A stretch of 27,607 nucleotides of DNA, taken from the IMG/VR virus record IMGVR_UViG_3300021197_001037, positions 1 through 27,607 of that record, one strand, 5' to 3'. The notes under the pieces are model-generated. The model had not been told where the DNA came from. It made no database searches and saw only the letters and a program-made list of their open reading frames with translations. Source of the DNA: a virus. This document shows, one piece after another, positions 1 through 6,682 of this stretch; the stretch's first letter is position 1; each line of letters opens with the position of its first letter. Position numbers and translations under genes: made by a program.

Positions 1-132
1 GCCTATGATCCAACGTTTAATATGACGCAGTTCAGGATTTGTATATCGTGCATAAACAATACCGTTAGCACGTTCATATACTAGTTCTTCGCCTGGTATG
101 TTGTGATCAGGATTGGTATTCTGTTGCCGCAT
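1..132 (-). CDS. Hypothetical phage protein, N-terminal part (runs off window)
   Basis: An open frame starts at an ATG at 132 and stays open to the window edge, giving 44 residues beginning MRQQNTNPDH, then a stretch rich in Glu, Tyr and Arg (GEELVYERANGIVYARY). It overlaps the last 26 bases of the adenine phosphoribosyltransferase gene in another frame, in keeping with the tight packing of the region. Nothing else fills these bases. The protein resembles short uncharacterised proteins of T4-like marine phages in style only, and no domain can be named from this fragment. It would be the last visible gene of the purine-salvage transcription unit. Confidence 0.6.
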   Translation of the reverse strand, partial: MRQQNTNPDHNIPGEELVYERANGIVYARYTNPELRHIKRWIIG

Positions 133-628
133 AAAAAGGTATTCCTTGCTGTATAATGCTTTTACTACCACCTAAAAAACTTAAATCCATTGCTACTGCT
201 ACTGCAATAGGAGTAGCGTGTAGTTCATAAATCATGTCTATAGCGGCTTGCATAGTACCTCCAGTAGCCATTAAGTCGTCTATAATAATAACTCTATCGC
301 CTCTGTTGATACTATCTTTTTGTATTTCCATTGTAGCAGTACCATACTCTAGTTCAAATGTGTTGCTTACTGTAGCACCAGGTAGTTTGCCTTGTTTACG
401 GCATAGTACAAGACTGCCTCTTGTTCTATGTGCAAGCACTGCACCAAATATAAAACCTCTTGCATCTAAACCTACAATTTTATCCACAGGACAATACTTG
501 AGTAGGTTATCATACATGTAGTTGTTTGTAAGTTTAAATCCTTCACCTGCACATAAACTTGCTGTGCATTTAAAGTCCACGCCCTTTTTAGGGAAGTCTG
601 GATAACTTTTGATATACTGTTTAATCAT
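107..628 (-). CDS. apt: Adenine phosphoribosyltransferase
   Basis: Condenses adenine with PRPP to AMP and pyrophosphate in the cytoplasm (purine salvage). At 173 residues it is full length for the family. It begins with the typical YPDFPKKGVDF opening. It carries the GLDARGFIFG segment at residues 53-62, the KQGKLPG and FELEYGT segments (about 78-96), and the PRPP-binding motif VIIIDDLMATGGT at 113-125. These together separate APRT from hypoxanthine and orotate enzymes. The ATG at 628 overlaps the stop of the upstream PRTase gene by 8 bases, so the two are probably translationally coupled. Its place below a secreted nucleoside-type binding protein suggests salvage of imported purine into nucleotides for phage DNA synthesis; that link is inference. 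No key residue appears to be missing. Confidence 0.93.
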   Translation of the reverse strand: MIKQYIKSYPDFPKKGVDFKCTASLCAGEGFKLTNNYMYDNLLKYCPVDKIVGLDARGFIFGAVLAHRTRGSLVLCRKQGKLPGATVSNTFELEYGTATMEIQKDSINRGDRVIIIDDLMATGGTMQAAIDMIYELHATPIAVAVAMDLSFLGGSKSIIQQGIPFYAATEYQS

Positions 629-1034
629 ATTGGTTATTTGCTGTTGGCATAGTAAACAGTGCTTTTACAAATCCACCTTCTACTGTATCACTTGGTTTGC
701 GAGCAAACACACACCAACGAAACCCTTGTTGCATTGTCCACATAGGATAGTTCTCTGCAATAAATTCTCGGAAACTTGTACCAGTGGTGTAAACATCATC
801 AACAACCATTACTTCATCTGTAGGAACACCGCTGGCATACTTGTTAAGTGCATCTGCAAACTTGACACCACCTCTTGGGATACCTACTGCTTTGTAAAAA
901 GGACGGTTTTGATATTCCATAACCATTTTTGCACATGCGGCCCATTCTGCATCTGTAAGTGCATCCATTTCAATTTTCCATGTCATTGGAATGCCTGCGT
1001 GTGATATAAAGTCTTGTTCTTGAAATAAATCCAT
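621..1034 (-). CDS. Phosphoribosyltransferase-domain protein
   Basis: A 137-residue type I PRTase-fold protein. The PRPP-binding loop is visible as VMVVDDVYTTGTS at about residues 75-87, preceded by the GIPRGGVKFA segment (51-60), which corresponds to the usual pyrophosphate loop. The N-terminus (SHAGIPMTWKIEMDAL, residues 11-26) is a hallmark of a small PRTase family found in phages and bacteria, related to orotate PRTases but shorter (orotate enzymes run about 200 residues). The substrate base cannot be read from the sequence. It lies one base after the oxygenase stop and overlaps the start of the APRT gene, so both PRTases are made from one message. A role in nucleobase salvage is likely; a regulatory or degenerate role cannot be excluded. 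Confidence 0.85.
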   Translation of the reverse strand: MDLFQEQDFISHAGIPMTWKIEMDALTDAEWAACAKMVMEYQNRPFYKAVGIPRGGVKFADALNKYASGVPTDEVMVVDDVYTTGTSFREFIAENYPMWTMQQGFRWCVFARKPSDTVEGGFVKALFTMPTANNQYD

Positions 1035-1035
1035 G

Positions 1036-1893
1036 TTAATAACTCTGTGCTAATCGCCACATCAAGTATTCCTTGCTTTCAATAGGATCATACTTGTTTG
1101 GCTCGTTACGCAAGTTCTGCACAATAGTTCCTGGTGTAGGATCTACGAAGTGTGGCATGCTGTAACGTGTTTGGTCAATGTGTGTGTTTACTACTCTGTG
1201 CTTAGTGCTAACAAAGTAATCGTTTGTCCAACGCTGTAGTAAGTCACCAATGTTGACCACGACACCATCTTCTGCATAGGGTACGGGATGCCAAGCACCT
1301 CCTAAATCCTGTACTTCAAGTCCTGGCACATTATTAATCTGCCATAACAGTGTGATGGTGCCGTAGTCACTGTGTTCACCAATGCGCATTTGCTTGTCCT
1401 CTAGTGGACCAGTGTATGCAGGGTAGTGAATTACTCGTGTTGTATTATATGGATCCTGATGCGCATCTACTAGTGTAGTACCGCAGTCTAGGATAGTATC
1501 AAACTTAGCAAGTATACGCAGTGTTAGATCATCTGCAATACGAATAGTTTGTAATCCTGTTGTACGAAGGTCAACTTCCTCTGGCCATAACGCTTCTGGC
1601 ATGCGTGTATTATTGTAGTTGAAACTTTCTTTCATATCTTTAGGAGCAGTTGGGTCTACATTTTCTGCACCCATAACACTATATCCTAAATTGTTTTCTG
1701 CTTGATAACTATATTTCTGCTTTTTATCCAAGTCCAGTTCAAAGAACTGCTTCATGTAATCAAACCAGTTTTTCATAGTTTGTTGATCAGTTGGATCTAA
1801 TGTATTAGTGAAGACTGCGAAGCCCACTGAGGTGTAGGCTTCGCGAATCTCGTCCAATACTGATTCACTTGTGAAATCAATAACTGGAATCAT
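1036..1893 (-). CDS. Isopenicillin-N-synthase-like 2OG-Fe(II) oxygenase
   Basis: A 285-residue non-haem iron oxygenase of the isopenicillin N synthase / flavonol synthase superfamily. It opens with the typical MIPVIDF followed by a DIOX_N-like half (residues 1-110). The catalytic double-stranded beta helix follows: H174-x-D176 in GEHSDYGTITLL, H232 in STKHRVV, and the 2-oxoglutarate-binding R243-x-S245 in TRYSMPHF. All iron and cosubstrate ligands are present, so it should be active. The substrate is unknown. Its gene begins inside the TAATG that ends the BMP-family binding-protein gene and is followed at once by two PRTases. The sequence context therefore points to oxidation of an imported purine, nucleoside or base, but this is inference. 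An unrelated hydroxylation is the alternative. Confidence 0.88.
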   Translation of the reverse strand: MIPVIDFTSESVLDEIREAYTSVGFAVFTNTLDPTDQQTMKNWFDYMKQFFELDLDKKQKYSYQAENNLGYSVMGAENVDPTAPKDMKESFNYNNTRMPEALWPEEVDLRTTGLQTIRIADDLTLRILAKFDTILDCGTTLVDAHQDPYNTTRVIHYPAYTGPLEDKQMRIGEHSDYGTITLLWQINNVPGLEVQDLGGAWHPVPYAEDGVVVNIGDLLQRWTNDYFVSTKHRVVNTHIDQTRYSMPHFVDPTPGTIVQNLRNEPNKYDPIESKEYLMWRLAQSY

Positions 1894-2963
1894 TACTTAG
1901 GTACCGTTGCGTCAATACCCTCAACATAGTAATTCATTGTGTTGAGGTGTGCATCATCAGCAACAACACCATCTGCAAGTTGCAGTTTGCCAGTGTTGTC
2001 TTTGATAGGACCTGTAAATGCAAAGTACTCGCCTTTAGAGATAGCATCTTTAATTGCTTGTGCTTTTGCTTCTACGTCTGCTGGCATATTTGTAAACGGT
2101 GCCATTTGTACAGCATCTTCATTCATATGACCAAAGTAATCCTCAACTTGCCAGTTACCATCAATAACTTGTCCTACTTTCTTAATATAGTAAGGACCCC
2201 AGTTGTCAATAGTTGCTGTAAGTTGTGCTTTAGGAGCAAACCTGATCTGATCGCTTGCCTGACCAAAGCCTAATTTGCCTTTTAGTTGTGCAGCCTGCAA
2301 CGGAGCAGGACTATCAGTGTGTTGTGCCATCATATCACAGCCTTCAGCCATCATAACGTTTGCAGCATCTGATTCTTTACTAGGATCATACCAAGTGTTT
2401 ACCCAAATGATGTCAATATCAACTTTAGGATTTACACTCTTTGCACCCATGTAATAGGTGTTAATTTCACGGATAACTTCCGGAATAGGGTACGCACCAA
2501 CATAACAAATCTTGTTTGTCTTTGTCATTAGTCCTGCAATAACACCTTGCACATGGCGTGCTTGATACAAGCGCAAGCCATATGTACTCATATTGTCTGC
2601 ACGTTTGTAACCTGTTGCATGTTCAAACTTTACATTTGGAAAGTCTTTTGCAACTTTAAGCATTGGCTCCATGTAACCAAAACTGGTTGCAAAAATAATA
2701 TCTGCACCATCTTTTGCCATCTGACGAATCACACGTTCTGAATCAGGACCATATTGTACGCTTTCGGCGTAGATTGTTTCAACTTTGTCTCCGTATGCTT
2801 CTTCTACTTGTTGACGACCAATGTCATGACGATATGTCCAGCCATGGTCACCGATAGGCCCGACATATACAAATCCAACCTTTACTTTGTCTGCTGCAAC
2901 TGCACTAAATGTCATGCCAAGCACAACTGCTAGTGAAATTACTAGTGTTTTAATCATATTCAT
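1893..2963 (-). CDS. Secreted BMP/PnrA-family nucleoside-type substrate-binding protein
   Basis: A 356-residue periplasmic binding protein of the Bmp/Med/PnrA family, whose known members bind purine nucleosides for ABC importers. Residues 1-23 form a signal peptide: Met-Asn-Met-Ile-Lys, a hydrophobic core, and an AVA cleavage site before ADK. There is no lipobox cysteine, so the mature protein is predicted to be soluble in the periplasm. The family pattern follows: VGFVYVGPIGDHGWTY, an IRQMAKDGADIIFATSFGYM segment, and GLRLYQARHVQGVIAGLMTK. No permease or ATPase gene is in the window, so it would have to plug into a host transporter. The ATG at 2963 has an AGGAA Shine-Dalgarno at 2974-2978 right after the pseudoknot leader. 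The stop overlaps the oxygenase start as TAATG. A substrate-binding protein gene in a T4-like phage is unusual; the PstS of some cyanophages is the nearest precedent. Confidence 0.92.
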   Translation of the reverse strand: MNMIKTLVISLAVVLGMTFSAVAADKVKVGFVYVGPIGDHGWTYRHDIGRQQVEEAYGDKVETIYAESVQYGPDSERVIRQMAKDGADIIFATSFGYMEPMLKVAKDFPNVKFEHATGYKRADNMSTYGLRLYQARHVQGVIAGLMTKTNKICYVGAYPIPEVIREINTYYMGAKSVNPKVDIDIIWVNTWYDPSKESDAANVMMAEGCDMMAQHTDSPAPLQAAQLKGKLGFGQASDQIRFAPKAQLTATIDNWGPYYIKKVGQVIDGNWQVEDYFGHMNEDAVQMAPFTNMPADVEAKAQAIKDAISKGEYFAFTGPIKDNTGKLQLADGVVADDAHLNTMNYYVEGIDATVPK

Positions 2964-2975
2964 TTTCGATCTTTT

Positions 2976-3013
2976 CCTTTCGAGGGTTTTTACTGGAGGT
3001 GCTCGAATCCTCC
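2976..3013 (-). promoter_or_regulatory. H-type pseudoknot leader (candidate riboswitch) before the BMP gene
   Basis: The 56-base gap before the BMP gene can fold into a compact H-type pseudoknot on the transcribed strand. Stem 1 pairs GGAGG (3013-3009) with CCUCC (2999-2995). Six loop bases UUCGAG (3007-3002) pair perfectly with CUCGAA (2984-2979) downstream. A ten-base A-rich linker AGUAAAAACC (2994-2985) crosses stem 1. The last pseudoknot base is immediately followed by the AGGAA Shine-Dalgarno of the BMP gene, so stem 2 formation would block ribosome access. The architecture recalls preQ1-I and SAM-II class translational riboswitches. However, the base before the stem 1 3' strand is A rather than the guanine-reading C of preQ1-I, so it is not a canonical member. 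The ligand, if any, is unknown. Confidence 0.5.
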
Positions 3014-3019
3014 GTTTTT

Positions 3020-3199
3020 TTACTTTGTTAAGGGTACTACAATAGTACTATCGTTATAGTCGCCGTCGCTACTATACGTTCTCTCAACAGTGTGTTTGAT
3101 TAACTTATCATCACGCATGTAGTATGATGTTAGTTCTTGTCGAATAACCCCGTCGGGTATATTGTTAAATGCTTGTAAAAGTGGTCCGTCACGATTCAT
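3020..3199 (-). CDS. Small hypothetical phage protein
   Basis: A 59-residue protein starting MNRDGPLLQAF at the ATG at 3199. A GGAG Shine-Dalgarno lies six bases upstream, and the start overlaps the end of the radical SAM gene by 11 bases. An in-frame TTG at 3211 could extend it by four residues but has no comparable ribosome site. The body is polar and beta-rich in character (VIRQELTSYY, HTVERTYSSDGDYNDS), with no membrane segment, cysteine or recognised motif. It ends with TAA just before the A-rich run that leads into the pseudoknot. No function can be assigned. Confidence 0.65.
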   Translation of the reverse strand: MNRDGPLLQAFNNIPDGVIRQELTSYYMRDDKLIKHTVERTYSSDGDYNDSTIVVPLTK

Positions 3200-5057
3200 G
3201 GTCAACTCCAATAATTGATTTACCCCACCCTTGACGTCTGCGATAATACAGTCTATTTACATACTCGTCATGTGGTAGGTCTGGTTCTTGAATGTTTATT
3301 ATATAAGATGTAGGAGTCTTTGTCAATTTGTTTCCTCTGAGAAACTCTTCGAAGTTATATTTACTTTCAACTTTATACGGGTAATTAGTATAGGGATCAG
3401 TTGTAAATATACGTTGATAATTCACTAATTCCTGCCATAACTCAGGATCTACGTCAAGTATACCTTTGAAAACACTGCTTAGGAAACTTGTTATATCATG
3501 TTTGTTTTCATGGAAACTTGTTTGTGCATCCCACATTAATGTATGTCCATCAAAATGTTGATGTCCGGAAGTGCCACCAGTTCCGTGTGTAAGGTAATAA
3601 GTTATATTTGTTCGCGCTTGCTGGTATACTGTATTGACTAATCCTTGGTCTTGTTTTATAGCAATCATCAATTTATCATACATGCTTCTATAACTTGTAC
3701 CCTGACTATTTGCATATCTAGTATATACTTGTGACCAACCGAAACAATGAAAATTGGTTATCATCCAACTATATAACCAACTATCTACTAGATCGTCAAA
3801 AGGCATATACTTTGTGCCTACTACAAGCTCTGCACTTTCTTCTACATCATCTTCTTCTTCGCTACCACTTACATAACCATGTGCTGTCACTGTTTTAAAA
3901 CCATGTAGTTCGCGTTGTTCTGGTTTGTTTAATTCAGCATTTTCTAACAACTGTAGTAGCCAACTTTCAATTGCACCATGTTGTCCCGCTTCAAGAATCG
4001 CACACTGTCCGTTTGCCCATGAGTCATAAGTTTCTTCAGGCAATCCAAGAATAGTTTCTGTATAACTCTGGATGCCTTCCTTATTGCACTGAGCAAACAT
4101 ATCTTTGAGACTGCTAATCTCCATGTTCTTTCTTTTAATTGATGTAAGTACTGCATCGTCCATGCTTTGAACACTCAACGTCATACCTCGATTGGATTGT
4201 TCTGAGCTTGTAAACTTCTTTACAATCTGTAAAACTTTTTCACTTGAATTTTTATACCACGCAGTATCTACTACTTTGGGAAATCCGTAAAGTTTTTGTA
4301 GCCTTAGAAGTTCATCAGTTATTGCCATATCTCGTTCAAAGAACACACCAAAGTTTGCATCAGCAATGGTGCAAAAATCAATACCATTTTTTGCAATCCA
4401 TTCCAATTCTGCAAATACTTTTTCCAATTCAAATTTACGAATCTTTGCGTAGGTAAGACTTCCCCAGTCGCAAAACGTACACTGAAAAGGGCACCCTCTG
4501 TTTGTTTCCAGTGTAGCATTAAAAACAAATTTAGAATTATTTTTCATTATATCGTCAAATACTCCAGTGAGGTAAGGACTTGGAATATCTAAATTGTTTA
4601 AGCGAGCACCCTGATATATGGGTAAAAGATCTCTTCCATCCACAACAGTTTCTAATATTTTAGTAAAAGTCTCTTCTCCCTCAGTCAAACAAATTGTATC
4701 AATATAATTATGACTACTAAAGAATTCGTCTGTTGGTCTATCTGTTATTTGTGGACCACCCATTATAATCTTACAGTCCGGAAACTTTGTTTTAATGCTT
4801 TGGGCAAGTGCTTTGTTGTATTCCCAGTTCCACATATAACAACTTAAAAAACACAGATCTAGATTATCTAAACGTGCAACTAGTCTACTAATGCGTTCTC
4901 TGCGAAATATAATATCTACTAATTCAAAGTTTTCCTTAACAAAATCAAACTGTTTTGCATAACTCCAAAGACAGCCAACACTGTAAGGCAACCAGTATCC
5001 TTGTAGACTACCGATACCAATCTTAAAGTTAGGTTGAACTAAAAGTACTTTAATCAT
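3189..5057 (-). CDS. B12-binding-type radical SAM enzyme
   Basis: A 622-residue class-B radical SAM protein. The N-terminal Rossmann-like part (residues 1-150, MIKVLLVQPN and later IIMGGPQITDRP) matches the cobalamin-binding domain of this class, though a classical DxHxxG is not visible. The [4Fe-4S] motif is C189-x3-C193-x2-C196 in NRGCPFQCTFCDWGS, followed by a TIM-barrel domain through about residue 420 and a long C-terminal extension of unknown role. Relatives do methylations, ring closures and C-C bond chemistry on tetrapyrroles, lipids, sugars and antibiotics; the substrate here cannot be read. The start ATG overlaps the amidinotransferase stop as ATGA. It shares an operon with GTP cyclohydrolase I and an amidinotransferase, so the three may act on one small molecule; that is inference. 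Confidence 0.85.
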   Translation of the reverse strand: MIKVLLVQPNFKIGIGSLQGYWLPYSVGCLWSYAKQFDFVKENFELVDIIFRRERISRLVARLDNLDLCFLSCYMWNWEYNKALAQSIKTKFPDCKIIMGGPQITDRPTDEFFSSHNYIDTICLTEGEETFTKILETVVDGRDLLPIYQGARLNNLDIPSPYLTGVFDDIMKNNSKFVFNATLETNRGCPFQCTFCDWGSLTYAKIRKFELEKVFAELEWIAKNGIDFCTIADANFGVFFERDMAITDELLRLQKLYGFPKVVDTAWYKNSSEKVLQIVKKFTSSEQSNRGMTLSVQSMDDAVLTSIKRKNMEISSLKDMFAQCNKEGIQSYTETILGLPEETYDSWANGQCAILEAGQHGAIESWLLQLLENAELNKPEQRELHGFKTVTAHGYVSGSEEEDDVEESAELVVGTKYMPFDDLVDSWLYSWMITNFHCFGWSQVYTRYANSQGTSYRSMYDKLMIAIKQDQGLVNTVYQQARTNITYYLTHGTGGTSGHQHFDGHTLMWDAQTSFHENKHDITSFLSSVFKGILDVDPELWQELVNYQRIFTTDPYTNYPYKVESKYNFEEFLRGNKLTKTPTSYIINIQEPDLPHDEYVNRLYYRRRQGWGKSIIGVDHES

Positions 5058-5929
5058 TTTCTGTGTAAATCCAATGTTGTGCAGTGATGTCCACCTCCTA
5101 GTGTTCTCGAATGTGCAAATGGTACAGTGTAACTTAGTACTCCATTTGCTCGCAGTGCTTGCTCTAGTTTAGGACAGTCATCAATAACAGCCAGGTCTGG
5201 ACGAATCATAAAGAAATTTAATAGTATATAATTACTTGCAAATGCTTCGCCAGAAAAACTTTTGTGTGTTAAATCTTCATCGCCTAACCAAATAACTTCC
5301 CAATCTTTAAAGCATTTAGGCAATGTTTTCTTATTTACTCTATCCTTATTTACAACAACAAGTCCATCTGCAACAGGACTAAACGTGCTATCAATATGCA
5401 CACCACCATAAGTTTTGGTAACTTCTACTGTATGATTTGGAAACTGTTCTTGTAACCAATTTGCACCTGCTCTTGTGCCGCTGACGCTTTGTAGATATAA
5501 CAGTGTTTGGCCCAGTCTACAAACATTAGCAGCATCAAAACGCACCCATCTATTGCGTGGGGCAGTAATAACACGCTTTGCACTTTTGAGAACGTAGTCA
5601 TAATAACGGCTCTCTTGCTCTCTGCATGCATACTGCATGTTACAATCAACAACAGTATTACCAACTACTAACAGCCTATCTCTTGGACAATAGTTGTACA
5701 TGCCGCCTGTTAGTGAAAAGTTATGATACTTGGGTCTGTGTACTTTTACACCTTCTTGCTCCAGTGTTCTAGCAAAGCGATCCAAGTCCATGTCTGCTTG
5801 TGCAGTTACATGTCCTGGATATGCACCAGGCTGAGCAAAATGGCAACCCTCAGGCTTGTTAGCACCGGCTGCCATTCCTACTACCACACTACGAAGTGGT
5901 GACCATTCGTTGTGCGAACTTATTTTCAT
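5054..5929 (-). CDS. Arginine:X amidinotransferase-like protein
   Basis: A 291-residue member of the amidinotransferase / dimethylargininase (pentein) superfamily, closest in motif to arginine:glycine amidinotransferase and StrB-type inosamine-phosphate amidinotransferases. These move the amidino group of arginine to an amine. Visible motifs are the opening HNEWSPLRSVVVG, the Asp-containing FDAANVCRLG (D132), the catalytic His in VHIDSTFSPVADG (H178), and the nucleophilic Cys near the end in GGGHHCTTLDLHR (C283). It is shorter than StrB or AGAT (about 350-420 residues) but keeps the Asp-His-Cys triad. It begins within the TAATG that ends FolE. The acceptor is unknown; candidates are an amino-sugar, a polyamine-like metabolite or a modified base. 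Confidence 0.85.
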   Translation of the reverse strand: MKISSHNEWSPLRSVVVGMAAGANKPEGCHFAQPGAYPGHVTAQADMDLDRFARTLEQEGVKVHRPKYHNFSLTGGMYNYCPRDRLLVVGNTVVDCNMQYACREQESRYYDYVLKSAKRVITAPRNRWVRFDAANVCRLGQTLLYLQSVSGTRAGANWLQEQFPNHTVEVTKTYGGVHIDSTFSPVADGLVVVNKDRVNKKTLPKCFKDWEVIWLGDEDLTHKSFSGEAFASNYILLNFFMIRPDLAVIDDCPKLEQALRANGVLSYTVPFAHSRTLGGGHHCTTLDLHRK

Positions 5930-6618
5930 TATTTACAAACAAAACTTTGCTGTAGTTTGATGTTATCCATAAACTCTTTTTTAGTGGCACCATCATTAAA
6001 GAAACTACCGCGTAGCACAGTTGTTTGTGTTAAACTGCTAGTTGCCATGATGCCTCTGTTTTCACAACAACCATGTGTTGCTTGAATGTAAACACCAACG
6101 TCTTCACTACCTGTTGCACGTTGGATCTCTTTGCAAATATCCATGGCGAGTTCTTCTTGTAGTGTACCACGTCTTGCACACCATTGTGCGATGCGTGTAT
6201 ACTTGCTAAGTCCAATAAGTGTATCAGCAGCAATAATACCAATATACGCAACACCAGTTACTGGCTGGTGATGATGGCTGCAAACACTTTTAAGTTCACT
6301 TCGCACAACGAGCATGCCATCATAGGCATCATCTGTATGATTTGGAAACGCTGTTGCGTTTGGACGAGGATTATAGCGTCCTGCCATTAGTTCATTGATA
6401 TACATCTTTGCCAAACGTCTTGCAGTATCCTGACTGTTAGGATCATTTGCTCTATCAATGATAAGCCCATCAAGAACACCTTCAAAGTTTCTTGTTACTT
6501 CTTCAATAAGTTGTTCTTTTTCACCATCATAGATATAACCTGAGATATTATCACCTGCCCAGTATCTACCGCCCGCGTGTTCAATTCGTGTTTTAATAAG
6601 TTCGGAAGTCTTTCCCAT
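5929..6618 (-). CDS. folE: GTP cyclohydrolase I
   Basis: Converts GTP to 7,8-dihydroneopterin triphosphate, the first step of both folate and 7-deazaguanine (preQ0/queuosine) synthesis. The protein is 229 residues, full length. Zinc ligands are in place as C113 and H116 in SVCSHHHQPVTG and C184 in THGCCENRG, the same spacing as the E. coli Cys110/His113/Cys181 set. The family segments RRLAKMYINELMAG, GLSKYTRIAQWCARR and TQTTVLRGSF are all present. The ATG at 6618 has an AGGA Shine-Dalgarno and lies below a sigma-70-type promoter (6651-6679), so it heads its own transcription unit. With the DpdA-like and PTPS-like genes in the window, supply of deazaguanine precursor is the favoured role; boosting folate for thymidylate synthesis is the alternative. 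Confidence 0.95.
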   Translation of the reverse strand: MGKTSELIKTRIEHAGGRYWAGDNISGYIYDGEKEQLIEEVTRNFEGVLDGLIIDRANDPNSQDTARRLAKMYINELMAGRYNPRPNATAFPNHTDDAYDGMLVVRSELKSVCSHHHQPVTGVAYIGIIAADTLIGLSKYTRIAQWCARRGTLQEELAMDICKEIQRATGSEDVGVYIQATHGCCENRGIMATSSLTQTTVLRGSFFNDGATKKEFMDNIKLQQSFVCK

Positions 6619-6650
6619 GTACTAAGTTCCTTTTCTAATAATGTATACAT

Positions 6651-6679
6651 ATTATATGTTTATTTAGGCAACAGGTCAA
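6651..6679 (-). promoter_or_regulatory. Sigma-70-type promoter for folE operon
   Basis: On the minus strand a -35 TTGACC (6679-6674) and a consensus -10 TATAAT (6656-6651) are separated by exactly 17 bases. The box pair lies in the 64-base gap between the glycosyltransferase-like gene and folE, about 33-60 bases upstream of the folE ATG. An imperfect dyad TCAAT...ATTGA (6676-6690) overlaps the -35 edge and the upstream gene's stop. Confidence 0.8.
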
Positions 6680-6682
6680 TAT

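Noticed and set aside
234-521. Plus-strand open frames such as those at 234-521, 609-1004, 10641-10832 and 20563-20979
   Set aside because: They are antisense to well-supported genes, lack ribosome sites and give compositions typical of shadow frames.
2994-3013. tRNA T-arm-like sequence (TCGAATCC)
   Set aside because: The loop is nine bases rather than seven, and no acceptor, D or anticodon arm can be built around it on either strand.
2976-3014. Canonical preQ1-I riboswitch
   Set aside because: The overall stem-loop plus A-rich tail is similar, but the base before the stem 1 3' strand is A where preQ1-I needs the guanine-pairing C, and the loop is shorter. I kept it only as an unclassified pseudoknot.
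2995-3021. Intrinsic terminator on the plus strand (GGAGG...CCTCC followed by seven T)
   Set aside because: No plus-strand gene is supported upstream, and the same bases are better explained as stem 1 and the A-rich flank of the minus-strand pseudoknot leader.
3944-4174. Minus-strand alternative frame within the radical SAM gene
   Set aside because: Fully inside a gene with clear domain motifs, in another frame, with no ribosome site.
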